A stretch of 64,000 nt of DNA from Pteria penguin (GCA_035048485.1 CM068587.1:53167501-53231500); one strand, 5' to 3'; positions 10,180-22,117 are shown, counted from the first letter of the stretch. The notes: generated by a model from the sequence alone, not told the origin. Made by a program: numbers and translations.

Positions 10180-11345
10180 AAATCCTATCCATAATGAATA
10201 ATGAGGATGAAGATATCGGATTCATCCTTTGGAGACATCTCTAATCATCTCCGAGCAGGAACAGGAGCGAAGCAAGTTAAAAGAAGAGCTAAAAGTTATT
10301 ATATTCAACTTCAAGAGTATAAGGAACAAGGAATCAGATCTACTATCGCCAATTTATTCAACCCAACCAAATATCATCATTGGCACCGAGACATCGGCGT
10401 GAACAACTCCCATGGGGAAAAAATAATAGTATTCAAACGCTCCATACTGTACCTTACCGACCTGATTGGTGAAACCAGTGAATTCATCAGGGTCGAAGTG
10501 AAGTTTTGATACGAGGAATCATCCTTGCAGCCTACAGACCACCAAAGAGAACAGATGAGGAGTATGCTAAGGTTCTAGTTACAGACATCATAGAAATCTG
10601 ATTTGGTTAGAAATCAGCCTATTTATTACTAGGAGAAGCTTTCAACCTACCCGACATCAATTTGGAGTCTAGAACGTACCATCCAAGGCCCAAATGTTCC
10701 GAGTCTTGTAAATGAGACATACCTCAAACTACGAAAGTATTTATCCATAGAGCAAGCAGTGACCTCTTTGCCAGAGGAAGCAATATCCTTGACCTTCTCT
10801 TCACATCCCATCCATCCTGAGTCAACAGATGCAAAGCTCTACCGGCGATTGTGAAAAGTGGCCACATTATTGTAATGATAGCCTCCCTTTCTCCATATTT
10901 ACCATCAGCATTTATACCTTCGAAAGTTTCTACTATGGGAAAAGCAAACAAAGAGGTGACCAATTATCAAAAACCAACAGCGATTAACAACTTTATTTCG
11001 AACGAATATACATCAGGCAACGACATCTGGGTTGAATGCAGAGGATCCATATCGACTGTAGAAGTCATCATCCGAACCAAGGTTAGTAGGAGTCGATATT
11101 CAAATCCATGGATGACAACAAAGATCAAACGCATACTACGTTGACGCCAGAAAGTCACCAAGAATGCTCGCCCAACAATGAACTTTAAGTAACAGGTCCG
11201 ATGCCCGCAACTCAAGGCAGCAATACAAAGGGAAATGAAGACAACCCATGATGCGTTCATAGACCAAACAGTATGCAGTGAAATGCAAAATAATAGCTAG
11301 TGATTCTGGTCATATCTGAAAAAAGGGATGCAAAATTAAAGGAGT
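10180..11345 (+). pseudogene. Non-LTR retrotransposon (LINE) endonuclease-region relic
   Basis: Scattered blocks in shifting frames match the N-terminal apurinic-endonuclease region and the endonuclease-RT linker of a CR1/jockey-like LINE. In order they are GIILAAYRPPKRTDEEYAKV near 10515; LLLGEAFNLPDIN near 10625, where G-D-F-N is normal and the aspartate is lost; FARGSNILDLLFTSHPS near 10770; GKANKEVTNYQK; and SNPWMTTKIKRILR near 11100, followed by a basic RQK stretch and MKTTHDAFIDQ. Multiple stops and frameshifts show it is long dead. No reverse transcriptase domain follows. The domain order is known for these LINEs, and the clade is my inference. Confidence 0.6.
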
Positions 11346-12420
11346 TGCATCCAAAAATATTTAAATTACTCTTCATACCTATAGATCTATATTGACAAAT
11401 TCTCTTTTAAGCATTATTGCCAGAAATATTATTAATTTCATGTGAAAAAACTATGAACAATTCATTAAAATATTTTTTCTTCAACGTATTGCCTCCCACT
11501 GCATCAAATGTCATTTTTAAAACATTCTACTTAGTAAATAATTAAAGATTTCATTAGGATAAGTGTGCCCAACCATATTTTTATAACTATCTATCAGCTG
11601 ATCAAAATCATATGTTTAAGTTTTATTATAAAAAAATCTAGAGAACAAGAATGAACGATTTCATCAAGATGAAATGTACGCAACCATACTTTTCTTTCCT
11701 ATAACAATAATTCTTGGGAACAAAATATATATTTAAATTTTATCATAACATGTCTATTTATCTATAAGACATTAGGGATTTTATGAAGAAACGTGAAATT
11801 TGCCCAACTATTTTTATCTCCAACCCCTTTTTTATTTCTGCCACCTTGCTATCTCTGAAGAAACCCAAATATACGGCTTTATTATGTTTATAATAATTGA
11901 ATAAAGAAAATATGAACTAAAATATGGATATAATTATTTTTAACAAAGATCTAAAAAATGACATAGATTGTTCAATTATCATAAGTACAATTAAAAAAAA
12001 AGACATATTTTGTCAGGAACAGAATTGGAAATAATTATACAGCTTAAAATAGATTTTTTGTACTATTATTACTCTCTGTAAAAAATTAAAAAAGAATAGG
12101 GATTCTGTTGCTTAAGAAATTATGAGTAACATATCAGGTACATTATACTGTGATATATAAGGAAATAATTGCATGTAATAAAATATCAGGAAATAAAATA
12201 AATCAAGTCATGCTCACAATTGACTTTTATTATACATTGTCTAAAATCGAATAAACAATGGACAAATGACATATTCATTTCATAAGAAAATTAGGTGAAA
12301 TCTCAAAACAAACTTCAACAGTATCGTAAAGAAAGGGACGACAAAAGATATCTGATCAGGCCGTATGACAAAAATCACCAGAGATATGCACATAAAACAT
12401 GATAATAGTAATATTAACAA
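11345..12420. other. AT-rich desert
   Basis: Very AT-rich (runs such as TTAAAAAAAAAGAC) with no ORF of interest, no RNA gene and no clear repeat. Confidence 0.5.
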
Positions 12421-12429
12421 TGAAAGCAG

Positions 12430-12690
12430 TACAAAAATATTCGATTGTACTGCAATTACGATACCGACTTAGGAAGGTCAATTAAGGTAACAAAAGTCAA
12501 TCAATTGGTGTGGTGTGGTTAACCGGTTTACAGGCGCTCACCTTTCTGCTCATCGCAAAAGCAACACACTCAGAGGTCACACATTTAAAAATTTATAAAT
12601 AATCCTTCGAAGAGAGAACAAGGATCAACAGAATAATATGCTAGTATCATATGTAAGGCGACATCAACAGAAATTGTCATCAATAGAATT
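12430..12690 (-). repeat. PLE-B 3' tail fragment, solo copy
   Basis: Landmarks are ATTACGATACCGACTTAGGA, TGTGGTTAACCGGTTTACAG and TAAATAATCCTTCGAAGAGA. It extends further toward the coding side than the 2283 and 6083 copies, through AACAAGGATCAACAG to GGCGACATCAACA, and is collinear with 22230-22520. Confidence 0.65.
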
Positions 12691-12699
12691 TTTTAATGA

Positions 12700-13660
12700 T
12701 AAAGAATTTAATTTATATAGAAAATATGTTCATAATGGCTTAACGGATATACATATCAGGGAAGTATGATGTTGTAGTGGTCCAACATTCGGAACAATTC
12801 GAAGACTTTTCATAATAAATTAAATTTGTAACCACAAAACTTTTTTTCACAATACAATGTGATGGTTACCGATAATTTTTACAATTCTTTGTAGAAGTTT
12901 TCTTTCCACCGGGATCCGTTGTATTGAAGACCTAAACCGCCCGAAAAGATAAAGGCAGTTCACTCATGAAACCAGTAGTTCTCCGAATTAATGCCTCATC
13001 ACGGCGAAGGAATACGTACATGTATATACAATCTGGGATGACCTTTTCTTTTGCCCATAAATTTATGACGAATAATGCAATTCTTCAAAACCAAACAAAA
13101 ATGAAAGTTAAACTCTTGCGTTTTTAGAAAATCGGAGATGAATCGAGAACTACTTGTCAGTTTCTAAAGACAGTTGAGCGGCTGTGTAACCGCTAATTAG
13201 TTATTTAACACACCAACACCCCCCTCTTTTGGAATTACGATTTCGACATACAACAAAAAGGTGTCCAGTGGGTTGAAAGTATGAAAAAATATATAGTCCA
13301 TAGGCTGGAGTGGTTTTCGTGTGCATATGAGAGACCCGAAGTTACTCATCAGATTTTTGATACCATGGTCTCCATACCTTTGTACAAAGAACCCATTAAA
13401 ACAAAGATGATAAATCCCAGCCCAGTATTTGAATCTTGGCCACGAAAAAAGAAATGTAGTTCTGCATAACTCATTTCATGTTTTAGGATAAAATTATTGA
13501 TAAATAATTTCATTAATCAATATTTATGGAAATGTATAAAATGTCAGTAAACGCTGACCCGATATGATTAGAACCTAATAAAACAATGACAATATAATCA
13601 GCCTAAATAGTGTCTTATATGTAAACTTATACACCTATCACTGAGTTGACTAGTTAAGAA
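12700..13660. other. No gene seen
   Basis: No domain-bearing ORF. The 62-residue ORF at 13281-13469 has no recognisable family. Confidence 0.4.
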
Positions 13661-13663
13661 AAC

Positions 13664-13804
13664 ATGTTGTTGAAAAGGCCCATGCAAAAAGACACAGTTC
13701 AAGTGATGCCTGAGGTGCTAAAGTCGTTGAGGTCTGAAAATAGGGAGGCTGTATCTCATGTCTACCAGTTTGTAAATGACAGTCTTGAGGAGGCTGAAAT
13801 ATAA
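13664..13804 (+). CDS. Small unrecognised ORF upstream of 13813-14259
   Basis: 46 codons, starting MLLKRPMQKDTVQVMPEVLK and ending NDSLEEAEI. Composition is protein-like (charged, helical, no low complexity). It stops nine bases before the next ORF, which is in another frame. The two could be one protein broken by a frameshift at the A-rich stretch 13799-13816, or exons of a larger gene. I do not recognise the family. Confidence 0.3.
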   Translation: MLLKRPMQKDTVQVMPEVLKSLRSENREAVSHVYQFVNDSLEEAEI

Positions 13805-13812
13805 AAATTGAA

Positions 13813-14259
13813 ATGACAGAAACTGATCTACACAACCAGAGTACCAAAAGACTTTCTGCAGTTTTGGTGTCCCGTGGTCTAATAGTAAAATTTGCCAGTT
13901 GGTCTTTTTCAGGGAAATTATCTGAATCAGTTTTACGATATTTTAATGGTTGTTTTCCAGATAAGTACATTAACGGACGCCCCGGTGAAAGCGTTGTACA
14001 ATTTAGGGGCAGAGACAGAAAAGATATGGAGAGGATAAAGAAAAATAAGCAGTGTCAGCAGATGGAGACAATGCAGCAGGAAGTAAGTGGTATTTTTGAG
14101 TTCACATCGAAGCCGCTAGATAGTAATGTTGTGATGGAAAAATTAAGAGAACTTTATGTCAGCATACGTAATGTAAGTATACCTGTAGAGTTAAGGGAGG
14201 TGCTTGAATCTTTGATTACTTCTGAGAGTAGTTTGTGGCAAAACACCTCGTTCTCATGA
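13813..14259 (+). CDS. Unrecognised 148-residue ORF
   Basis: I do not recognise this protein. It starts MTETDLHNQSTKRLSAVLVS, has an aromatic patch (FASWSFSGKL, VLRYFNGCFPDKYING) and a basic-glutamine stretch (RDRKDMERIKKNKQCQQMET), and ends with helical text (LREVLESLITSES). There is no signal peptide, membrane segment or zinc motif. Balanced amino-acid use sets it apart from the AT-driven ORFs around it, and the upstream ORF at 13664-13804 looks like its N-terminal extension in another frame. It may be a degenerate host gene or an accessory protein of a mobile element. Confidence 0.4.
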   Translation: MTETDLHNQSTKRLSAVLVSRGLIVKFASWSFSGKLSESVLRYFNGCFPDKYINGRPGESVVQFRGRDRKDMERIKKNKQCQQMETMQQEVSGIFEFTSKPLDSNVVMEKLRELYVSIRNVSIPVELREVLESLITSESSLWQNTSFS

Positions 14260-14840
14260 CGAAATCTTCGTATTTAGAACATGCCTTAGTAAAGCGTAGT
14301 AATATATATAGTAAGCTGTGAAATGAAGACGCCATATTTGGGAGAAAAATGTAGTTTCTACTCAGGCTAGGGAAGATGGTAATAACTAAATTGGAATTAT
14401 CACGTTTGTCATAAAGAGAGATAACTAACTTACCATCATCACTAATTGACAGGAACTAGATATCAGTTGTACCTTTTATTAAGAGTTCCTCTGGATATTG
14501 AATGATCAATCTCGATAAAATATGCCTTTGCACAAATTTAAAATCTTTTTTTTTTTTTATTTTTCCTAGTCATTTATAAATAAATATTTGCGATATTTCT
14601 GAAAAGAAAGGAAGGCTTTTTTTTTTAAATTATTCCACATTACAAGTTTGAATCTAAATAAAATTGTATAACATTGTTTAGTTACAAATAATACTCAAAG
14701 TAATTTCCATTTTTTTATTTCAAAACTTTTCCAGTTCTGTTAAAGTAATCAACACTATCTGGGAATCACAAAGCTTTCCTTTACAAGCAGGGTTTCTTTC
14801 AATTCTAATTTATTTGCAAATTTATATGTCTTAATGCCCA
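14260..14840. other. No gene seen
   Basis: AT-rich with poly-T runs at 14548 and 14618. Nothing else is supported. Confidence 0.45.
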
Positions 14841-14847
14841 CTCTGTA

Positions 14848-15222
14848 TGTGGTACATTGTTGTTCGTGCCATAGTCATGTGACACCAGGTACTTTTGTCT
14901 TTTACATGAACGTCACACTTATTCCCTTTGCAGTGTAGAGCTCGTAAAACGTTCTCCGCGGAGAATTTAAGTGTTATTATACCCCTTTTCCTGATGTTAT
15001 GTGGCTGTGACACTTTCTACACAGTGTTTGTTCACAGTCATGTATATATGCAGTGCTGAATTATATTCGTTTCCTCTATGTGTGTGGCAAGCCAAACAGG
15101 AGACGCTCGCTCCTCTCGGGCACCTGATCTCAGCTCTGAATTTCAGGAGTTAGTAAACGTCAACTGTGGTACATTGTTGTTGGTGCCATAGTGATGTGAC
15201 ACCAGTTACTTTCGTATTCTAT
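14848..15222 (-). repeat. Repeat family E, just over one unit (317-bp period)
   Basis: A 57-bp segment starting TGTGGTACATTGTTGTT at 14848 recurs almost exactly at 15165, and both copies run through GTGCCATAG and TGTGACACCAG. Between them are GCGGAGAATTTAAGTGTT, ACACAGTGTTTGTTCACAG and AGGAGACGCTCGCTCC. This is the reverse complement of the arrangement at 54945-55460 and 58591-58975. The minus ORF 14831-15013 is a by-product. Confidence 0.7.
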
Positions 15223-15473
15223 ATCTATATTTACAATGTATATAACAATCTTCCTTCTGGTCCATATGTATATATATTTATACCTATTAAGATAAGTTTT
15301 AAGTTGCAGGCAAGCACACGTGGCTGTCAAGCGCGTTAACGCGTTCTTAGAATTAAGTTCACGTGGAAATCGGCATTAATGCAACGCGTGTTCTCAGCAA
15401 TCATGAGCGCACAAGAAAGCAAGCTTCACGTTTATGCTGCGTCAACATGTTATATTAGGACTGCACATCACTG
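15215..15473 (-). mobile_element. Truncated copy of the GGGTGCAGTCC MITE
   Basis: Reads in reverse relative to 23284-23560: GTTGCAGGCAAGCACACGTG, CAAGCGCGTTAACGCG, AAGCAAGCTTCACGTTTATG. It ends with the inverted terminus ATTAGGACTGCACATCACTG, followed by TA at 15474-15475. Only one terminus is present. Confidence 0.65.
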
Positions 15474-15479
15474 TACGTG

Positions 15480-16585
15480 TTTATATTTTTATGACCTCTC
15501 AATTTGAGAAATTTGTTTATCCTTTCTCTCTTTATTGAGGATTATTTATAGAAATTCAAATGCGCTTATTTTGATTATACTGTTTTGTGGTAAATCGGAG
15601 GTTGGGCTCGTAAAAAAAATAATTTTACCAATTGATTGACTATTGTTTTATGAATTGAGCTTCCAATGATGTTCTTATGGTTTTTGTTTTTAATTACTTT
15701 GCAATTATTACATTACTAACATTGCATTTTCGTGGTGATTTCTATGATACGGTCGATTTAGATGTTTTTATTTATTCCTTTGGCCCTTTAATATTTCTTC
15801 TTTCGACATATTTTAGACATCGTAGATCTGAAAAACTATAGTCACATACTTGTGTCAATCAACGTACCAAATTTAAAAAAAAAAACGTACAGCCAACATA
15901 CATTTTGAATACTGATTCATTTGCGTTAAAGAAACACACCTGAGCTGATTAGTGAGCAAGAAATATCATCAGAATAGAAAAATGATTGACAGGTGAAATA
16001 CAATAAATACTATCTCTATATGAATGGATAAGTATATAGAAGAACAACAGCAAAGGGCACAGAATTCTTATTCTGAGGTATTTGATGAGATATATATTAC
16101 GTATAGATGCCACAAATTTTGTTGCATAAAGAAAAGGGACTTACTACCTGTATTTCATTGTTGAGTAAGATAATATATTTTGGAATACATTAATAATATT
16201 TCTAAATTTCATTTAGTAAAGCTGTGTCATGGATTTGTTCAAATGTGATCTGATTTAAATTATGATTTATTCTTCCAGTGGCTGCTGTGTTATCAATATT
16301 CATCCATTCATTTTACTGGCAACAATTTTGTGTTCATTGAAATCAACTCATCATTAACCCAGTGACTGATAGAACCTGCTAAGTGCACTTGAAAGTGAGG
16401 TAATGCTTTTTATCTTATTAAAACAATGCCATTTTTTCAGCATTTCATATCAGATATCAGATTATAATAAATGGTTTTTTCAGTATCGCGCGAAAAAGGA
16501 ATACAAGTTTGTAATCATGACATCATTAATTGTTTATTATAACTCACTCATATAATTTCTGACGTTATCATGGATATATATGTCA
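15480..16585. other. No gene seen
   Basis: AT-rich DNA without a supported ORF or a repeat that I can match inside the window. Confidence 0.45.
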
Positions 16586-16587
16586 AC

Positions 16588-16990
16588 ATTCCGCAAATTT
16601 TACGGTCGTTATAAAGACCTCATTTACTCATATGATGTATCGTTTTCTGACATGTTGACATCTTTATTTCACAGTAACTAAACCATCTTTATTACCTATA
16701 CTATACAGCAGTATTCTTACTGCTTATGACATATACCTATTTTGACTACGGCTGTGCCGTTTCCTTATTCTGTGACAGCGAATAATACTATTTCGCTTAT
16801 AATTATGGCATCACGACGGATGTGACCGGTCGGCAGGGGATGCTTACTCCTCCATGGAACCTGATCCTACCTCTGTTTTGACAGAGGTTCGTGATTGTTT
16901 ATATTATATTTACATATGTATTGTCGTGTTTCCTCGACTTCGAGTTGTGGATTTCGGAACAATATCTTGGATTAGTACATAGGATCTGAA
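16588..16990 (+). repeat. Dispersed repeat family F, copy 1
   Basis: Collinear with 61985-62350: CATTCCGCAAATTTTACGG, TTTTGACTACGGCTGTGCCG, TGTGACAGCGAATAATACTA, GTGACCGGTCGGCAGGGGAT, GACAGAGGTTCGTGATTG and CTTCGAGTTGTGG. It contains one copy of the sequence that is tandemly amplified at 62465-63500. Confidence 0.75.
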
Positions 16991-17159
16991 ATGAATTTTC
17001 ATGTCAAACGGTGTCAATGAAACGAGTTGTTTTATATCCCCGAGCCTTATGAAATGAAAATTCATTTCAGATTCTTTTTATCACATGTTTACGATCAGTT
17101 TAGAGGTTTTTGTTTCATAAAACACCGGCTTGACACCATTCTTTTCTTATATTCTTATA

Positions 17160-17800
17160 TTTCACAATTTTTGTTCATGACCCAAGGGTGTGTCAGGACC
17201 CTGACTGAATATCATATCTCCAAGGTCAAGATCACAGTGCACACAGTTTCGAAATCATTGTACGGTCATAGCTTCTTACTGCTATGTAGTATCTGGATAA
17301 TATTTCACATCATTGCTTCCATAATCTTAGGGTGTGTATCGCATTATACGGAGCGTGTTGTCTGTCTGTCTGTCTGTCCATGAAATTTGTCCGGGCCATA
17401 ACTACTTCCGTTTACCTATGAGGGAGATCAAATTTTACAGAATTGTTGTTCATGACCCAAGGGTGTTTCATGACCCAGAACGAAGTCATATCTTCAAGGT
17501 CAAGGTCACAGTACATACATGGCCAGAATTGTTGTCCGATTCGTAACTTCTTCCTTTTAATTTGAAGGGAGATGCTATTTTACACAATTGTAGTCCTTTA
17601 CATAAGGGTGTGTCATGACCTTGAACCAATGTGATATCTACAAGGTCAATGTTACAGAATTCTTGGCTGGGCCATAACTTCTTCATTTTACGTTGCGTTG
17701 CTGGAACATTGTAGTGTACACAATTATTGTCTATGAGCCAAGGATGACATTGAAACAAGATCATATATACAAGGTCAAGGGGCACAAAATCCGATTGTTT
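17160..17800 (-). repeat. AAGGTCA satellite, minus-oriented copy
   Basis: Three to four diverged units on the minus strand relative to 45020-46430. Landmarks on + are TTCATGACCCAAGGGTGT, ATATCTTCAAGGTCAAGG, GTCCGGGCCATAACTACTTC and a (CTGT)4-like run at 17360-17378. The ORFs in this span are satellite by-products. Confidence 0.7.
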
Positions 17801-18610
17801 TTATTTATTATACCTCAAAATGTACAAGTCAAACACCCATTACACGTATACCAGTGATGTATCTTGGGATGACAGCTCTAGTTTAATGTGATGAAGACGA
17901 AGTGGTCGAAAAATTGTGAAAACACGGTCTTTCATTTATTGTACACGTATATAACTCCTGATATTGACAAAAAAGGGATTACCATTCATACGAAATATAG
18001 TGTAGGCTTTGTCTGGTTACTGTAGACGTATTTACTCCATTGGGGAGCTCAGATGATTAGGTGTAAGAAAAATCTCAGTAGAAATCACAGTACATTGTGG
18101 CACTATACAGGTCCCGAACAATTCTGGGATTATAATCAATTCGAACTATGGAAAGGCCGTTGAAACTGTTCCCTTCTATTTAGATTTGGTAATTTTTATA
18201 CGAGTGAAATCAGTGATATCAATCATGCAAATGAAGAATAACTTTATTTTTAGTCGTTTCCATTCATTTTTTTTATTATTTTTTTCTTTCTTTCTTTTTA
18301 TTGATACGTTTATTCTGCTCATGGTATTTGGGACTTGATCTCGACCAATATTCAATGTAAGGCCAAAATTGAAAGCTTTTCACTATTACAAAAATAGTTT
18401 TGAGAAGGTGCAATATGGTATACGATAATATAAGTAGATACTTCTGTTTACATAACTACTAAATATATAAGTGTATATAAACACTGTTCTGAGATTTTAT
18501 TAACGATGGAAGAAAACATTACTTTATATCTCCAAAATTCTTGATGTTATTCTGCTCCTTTCCTCCAGATCTCATTTGATTACGCTTCATACTGATATCA
18601 AGGAAATAAA
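17800..18610. other. Region upstream of the receptor gene
   Basis: No coding support. It may hold the promoter and a 5' untranslated exon of the receptor, because splice acceptors lie just before the receptor's start codon, but no donor or core promoter can be assigned with confidence. Confidence 0.35.
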
Positions 18611-18617
18611 GTACAGA

Positions 18618-18723
18618 TTTATTGTATTAACTGTTTCACTTTGTAGAAAAACACGATGGCAGATTTCAGATTGATTGTATTAACTGTTTTACTTTGTAGA
18701 AAAACACGATGGCAGAAAATGTA
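18618..18723 (+). repeat. 53-bp tandem duplication carrying two 3' splice sites and two ATGs
   Basis: ATTGTATTAACTGTTTCACT, then TTGTAG/AAAAACACGATGGCAG occurs twice, 53 bp apart. Each copy has a branch-point-like TTAAC, a pyrimidine-rich tract and an AG acceptor (18645-18646 and 18698-18699), followed ten bases later by an ATG (18656 and 18709). The second ATG opens the receptor's natural N-terminus. The duplication therefore doubles the acceptor of the coding exon. Confidence 0.75.
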
Positions 18724-19673
18724 TCACAGTGCACAGAGCTGAACGAGACCAACTGCCAACAAGATGGCAACGGACAGGAACGAAAGATAATTCTGTACAT
18801 TGCATTTTTCCCATTGCATTGTTTACTTTTATCACAAATGCAATATTAATAGTACTTTTTATTAAAAGTAAAACAATAAGAAAAAATAGTTACATTACGC
18901 TTATCATTTTACTTGCCTTTGCAGACCTCGTAATTGGCATGGCCGGTATAGTGTGGACCGTTAATCAACTGTTAGGCAAATGCATTGTGTATTTGTGTGG
19001 TTTGTTGGTTTCTTTAATTGTCCTTGGGACCTTCATGTCTCTTTATATCACGTTCATAATAAGTCTTAATAGATACTTGATATCCATAGGCTCAATCTTC
19101 AATGAAAAACTCTACGGTGGAAAGAGAAAATTCGCATTAGTGTTTACACCATGTGGTGTTGTAACTTTATTTTCAGCATTTATGTCCTTAATGTGGAATA
19201 CAAATATCAAAGTCTGCAGATTCGACACGATACTGGGGGAAAATCTTACTATCTTTTACATCTTACTGGCATGCATTTATTTACCGCCATTACTTGGAAC
19301 TATTGTTTTCTACATCTTAGTCACTCGTGCCATCGTTCGACGTTTCAAAACTGTGCAAAATACTGTTATTTCACATTTACAAAGCAATGAAACCAATGTT
19401 ACAGAACAAGAAGAAATAAATTATAAAAGAAAAGTCAATTCTATTAAAACACTTGGATTAATCATTGTCCTATTGTTAATATTTACGGTTCCATCTGTTA
19501 TTGGTATTCTTTTGTCATTATCAGGGTTTTATGTAGGTCAGACAGGCAAAGTAATATTTGCAGGTGGGCTATGTATCAACTCTGCCTTGAATCCTATTGT
19601 TTATACATGGCGTTTCCCAGAAGTACGTCGAGAAATTAAGGCTCTGTTTTGTACAGAACAAAGTTGTAATTAA
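18709..19673 (+). CDS. Class A (rhodopsin-like) G-protein-coupled receptor
   Basis: Plasma-membrane seven-helix receptor. The frame open from 18729 to 19673 holds all seven helices: TM1 with TNAILIVLF; TM2 with LLAFADLVIG (D2.50); TM3 ending ISLNRY, an N-R-Y variant of D/E-R-Y; TM4 ending SAFMSLMW; TM5 with YLPPLLG; TM6 with IFTVPSV, where F-T-V-P replaces C-W-x-P; and TM7 with SALNPIVYTW (NPxxY) plus an amphipathic helix 8 (RREIKALF). The natural N-terminus, however, starts at 18709 in another frame: MAENVSQCTELNETNCQQDG, with N-glycosylation sites NVS and NET, then RKIILYIAFF. It joins the body only through a shift at T5C3 around 18807-18815. This indicates either one missing base in the assembly or a fresh pseudogene. 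I chose 18709 because 18729 gives an N-terminus unlike this family. The ligand is unknown; it is probably one of the lineage-expanded orphan receptors. Confidence 0.85.
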
Positions 19674-19679
19674 TATGAT

Positions 19680-21370
19680 TTACACCAGAATCTGAATTAT
19701 AGAAGAGAAGTAACTAAGTAGAAAAACCCGAAACTGTTAGGTACTTTCCTTCCTTAACTATTTTGTAAAGATGAATATTTTTCTAATTTTCCTGAAATTT
19801 ATAATTTTTTGCAACTACATTTTCATAAGTATTGATAAAAGGACTCAAGATATAGTAGATGGAAAAGAACTCAAGCAATTTATAGTCTTAATTATAACAC
19901 TACAAGTAAAATGAAAGTGTTAAAAACTGCGTTTTTATTCAATTTTTACATTAAAACTTATAGGTAAATGCTAAGGGAAAGCAATATGTTATGTAAACAT
20001 AGAAGACGTAATGTAAATCTATAGTTTAAGCTGCAGTTTACAACGTTTGAACAGTTTCCTTTACGTTCAAATTTCATAAAACCAATGAATGTAAAGTCAT
20101 GAGAATAAAGGAGGGAAATGTTTTGCATACTGCAGTTGTGGATACTGAAGTTTGAATGCAGTTACTCTCTACTCAGCAGACATTTACATTTGTTTTCTAT
20201 TGTTCTTTATAAGTAGAATGATAGTAAGGTCCTATTGACATTACACGTTACACCCTATAAATGTTATGATAGGGGAGGTATAAAAACTCTAAATGCCATA
20301 GTAACCTTGTAATATTTTTAATTTCAACGATTATATCGTGACATTGAAACAAGCATTAACCGATCTATTAAAGATATCCCTTTCATAGTATGTCAAGCGT
20401 CTAACCTCTAAATCTGCCCTTATATTTTACAGATGGTTGTTCTAAGGTTACCTTCACGTTAACGTAATAAGCAGTCTAGATGACTGCTTCAGCACACGTG
20501 GCAAGGCTATTCGACCGAAAGAGTCTGTGCTCATTGCATTAATATACCTAGAAATCTGCGCTCACGCAATTTATGCCAAATTATAATATTATTATTATTG
20601 TTGTTGTTGTTATCCTTATTGTTGTTGTTCTTACCACTATTATAACATTTTCCTCGATGTAAAAACAGATGAAATTGATTTAATATGATGTTTGAAAATT
20701 GCATAAAATATTCTAAATATCTATTCCATAACACAAAATGATTTTATTTAATTCTAAATGTTTTACTAAAAATATTATTTGTTTGATATATTTCGACTTT
20801 TCCCCATGCCCTTCATCTTGAAATGAATATATGTTGTTTTAGGCATTTGTAGCTACCAAGCTCATGAAAGTGGCAGTCAATCTTTTTAATACTGAAACTG
20901 TTTACGTGGAAATCTGAGAATAGAAAACTTCACGTTGATATAACAAACAATCAAACGAAAGTAAGAAACAAAAAAAAAAAAAGAAAAAAAAAGAAAAAAA
21001 AAAAAAGAAAACAAAATTAACAAAAAAAAAAAAATAAATAAATAAATAAATAAATAAAACCCAAAAAACAAAAAACAAAAAATAAACAAACAAACTCAGT
21101 ATCAAAGCAGTGAACAGTTTTACATTCAGGATTATTGATGATAGGAATGTCTGTGTATATTATTATTGTTTCCTTGATACATCTTTGATTTGTGATCTTT
21201 GCTAATTGTACTTTACCTTCGTATTTATGATTTATACTCTTGTTAATATTTGTCAAATCTATTTCTCGACACAAGCACTGGACTCAAAATGGTGTTTTGA
21301 TAATAAATCTTATAAAAATTCTAATTTTTGTTAATTTTTTTTATTTTGATAATTTCATTTAAATGTAAAG
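19680..21370. other. 3' flank of receptor; low-complexity tract
   Basis: No gene seen. An AATAAA-like signal (GAGAATAAAGG) lies near 20102. A purine/A-rich low-complexity tract with poly-A and (AAAT)n spans about 20968-21090 and creates meaningless Phe-rich ORFs on the minus strand. A short inverted repeat (AAGCAGTC.TAGATGACTGCTT) lies at about 20469-20490. Confidence 0.4.
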
Positions 21371-22075
21371 ATGATGGATAAATCCAAACCATAAGTCCGT
21401 AAATCATGGGACCAAAGGACATACAAAATCAGTGAAAATGAAAACCAAATAGAACACAACGAAAAATGTCCACTTGAAGAGCATATGTGAACCCCTTTGA
21501 TGGAGTGAGATCAGGTGCTCAGGGAGAGTGAGCATCTTCTGCTTGCTAGCAACACCAGTCACATTTACCCAGTAGATAGAATCAAATCATGTAAATTCTA
21601 TATATATTTATATGTAGAGTATTCAAGGTAGGTATAGATGGTGTCAAATCTGTGTGAAATGACTGAAACCGGTCCAGTCCAGAATATCATTTTAAAGCCT
21701 GGATAACGAGATATCATAGAGTTTTGAAACGATCAAAGAACTTCCTCAGTGACGTTGTTAGTCTAGCACATATATAACCATGGTTGAGTAGCTTATCTGA
21801 AAGTCGCATAGCCCTAAAAACAAAGTCATTGTAATTTGAACATGCTATGGAATAACGTATTAACTAAGATATGAATACGCAGTTTGCGGGCGATGGTGGA
21901 ATGTTGCTATTTTGAAAGGAATGTTTGTGATAGCGAAATTGAAATCGTCACTTTTGTCAAAGGGTGAGGTGGTCACTTGACCATCAATGTCGAAATACAA
22001 CATAATATCTAAATATGAAGTAGAATTAATTCTTTCTGTGGTTTCTTTGACCTCCAGTTCACTTGGTGATCCCTC
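21370..22075 (-). pseudogene. Penelope-like element PLE-A, 3' fragment
   Basis: The minus strand encodes the end of the RT-associated region: PSELEVKETTERINSTSYLD, then FDKSDDFNFAITNIPF, then RLTTSLRKFFDRF after a frameshift. The equivalent segments at 27150-27579 (+) read FDINDQLNTSLYDKRDDFNF and ARLATSLRKFYGRY. The shared 3' untranslated tail follows at 21370-21600, with GCTAGCAAGCAGAAGATGCT, TGAGCACCTGATCTCACTCC and GATTTTGTATGTCC in minus orientation. A (CA)n microsatellite abuts the truncated 5' side. Only the C-terminal third is present. Confidence 0.7.
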
Positions 22076-22117
22076 ATGTTTGATTTCCACCGCTGTATGA
22101 CACAAATCACCAAGGAC

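Noticed and set aside
14848..15222. Hammerhead ribozyme in family E
   Set aside because: A CTGATG string is present near 14990 on the + strand, but the required CTGATGA plus GAAA core and pairing stems are missing.
19151..19390. Second ORF inside the receptor gene
   Set aside because: It is an out-of-frame shadow of the GPCR coding sequence.
20886..21274. Phe-rich multi-membrane-like ORFs on the minus strand
   Set aside because: They arise from the poly-A and (AAAT)n tract and have no natural protein composition.
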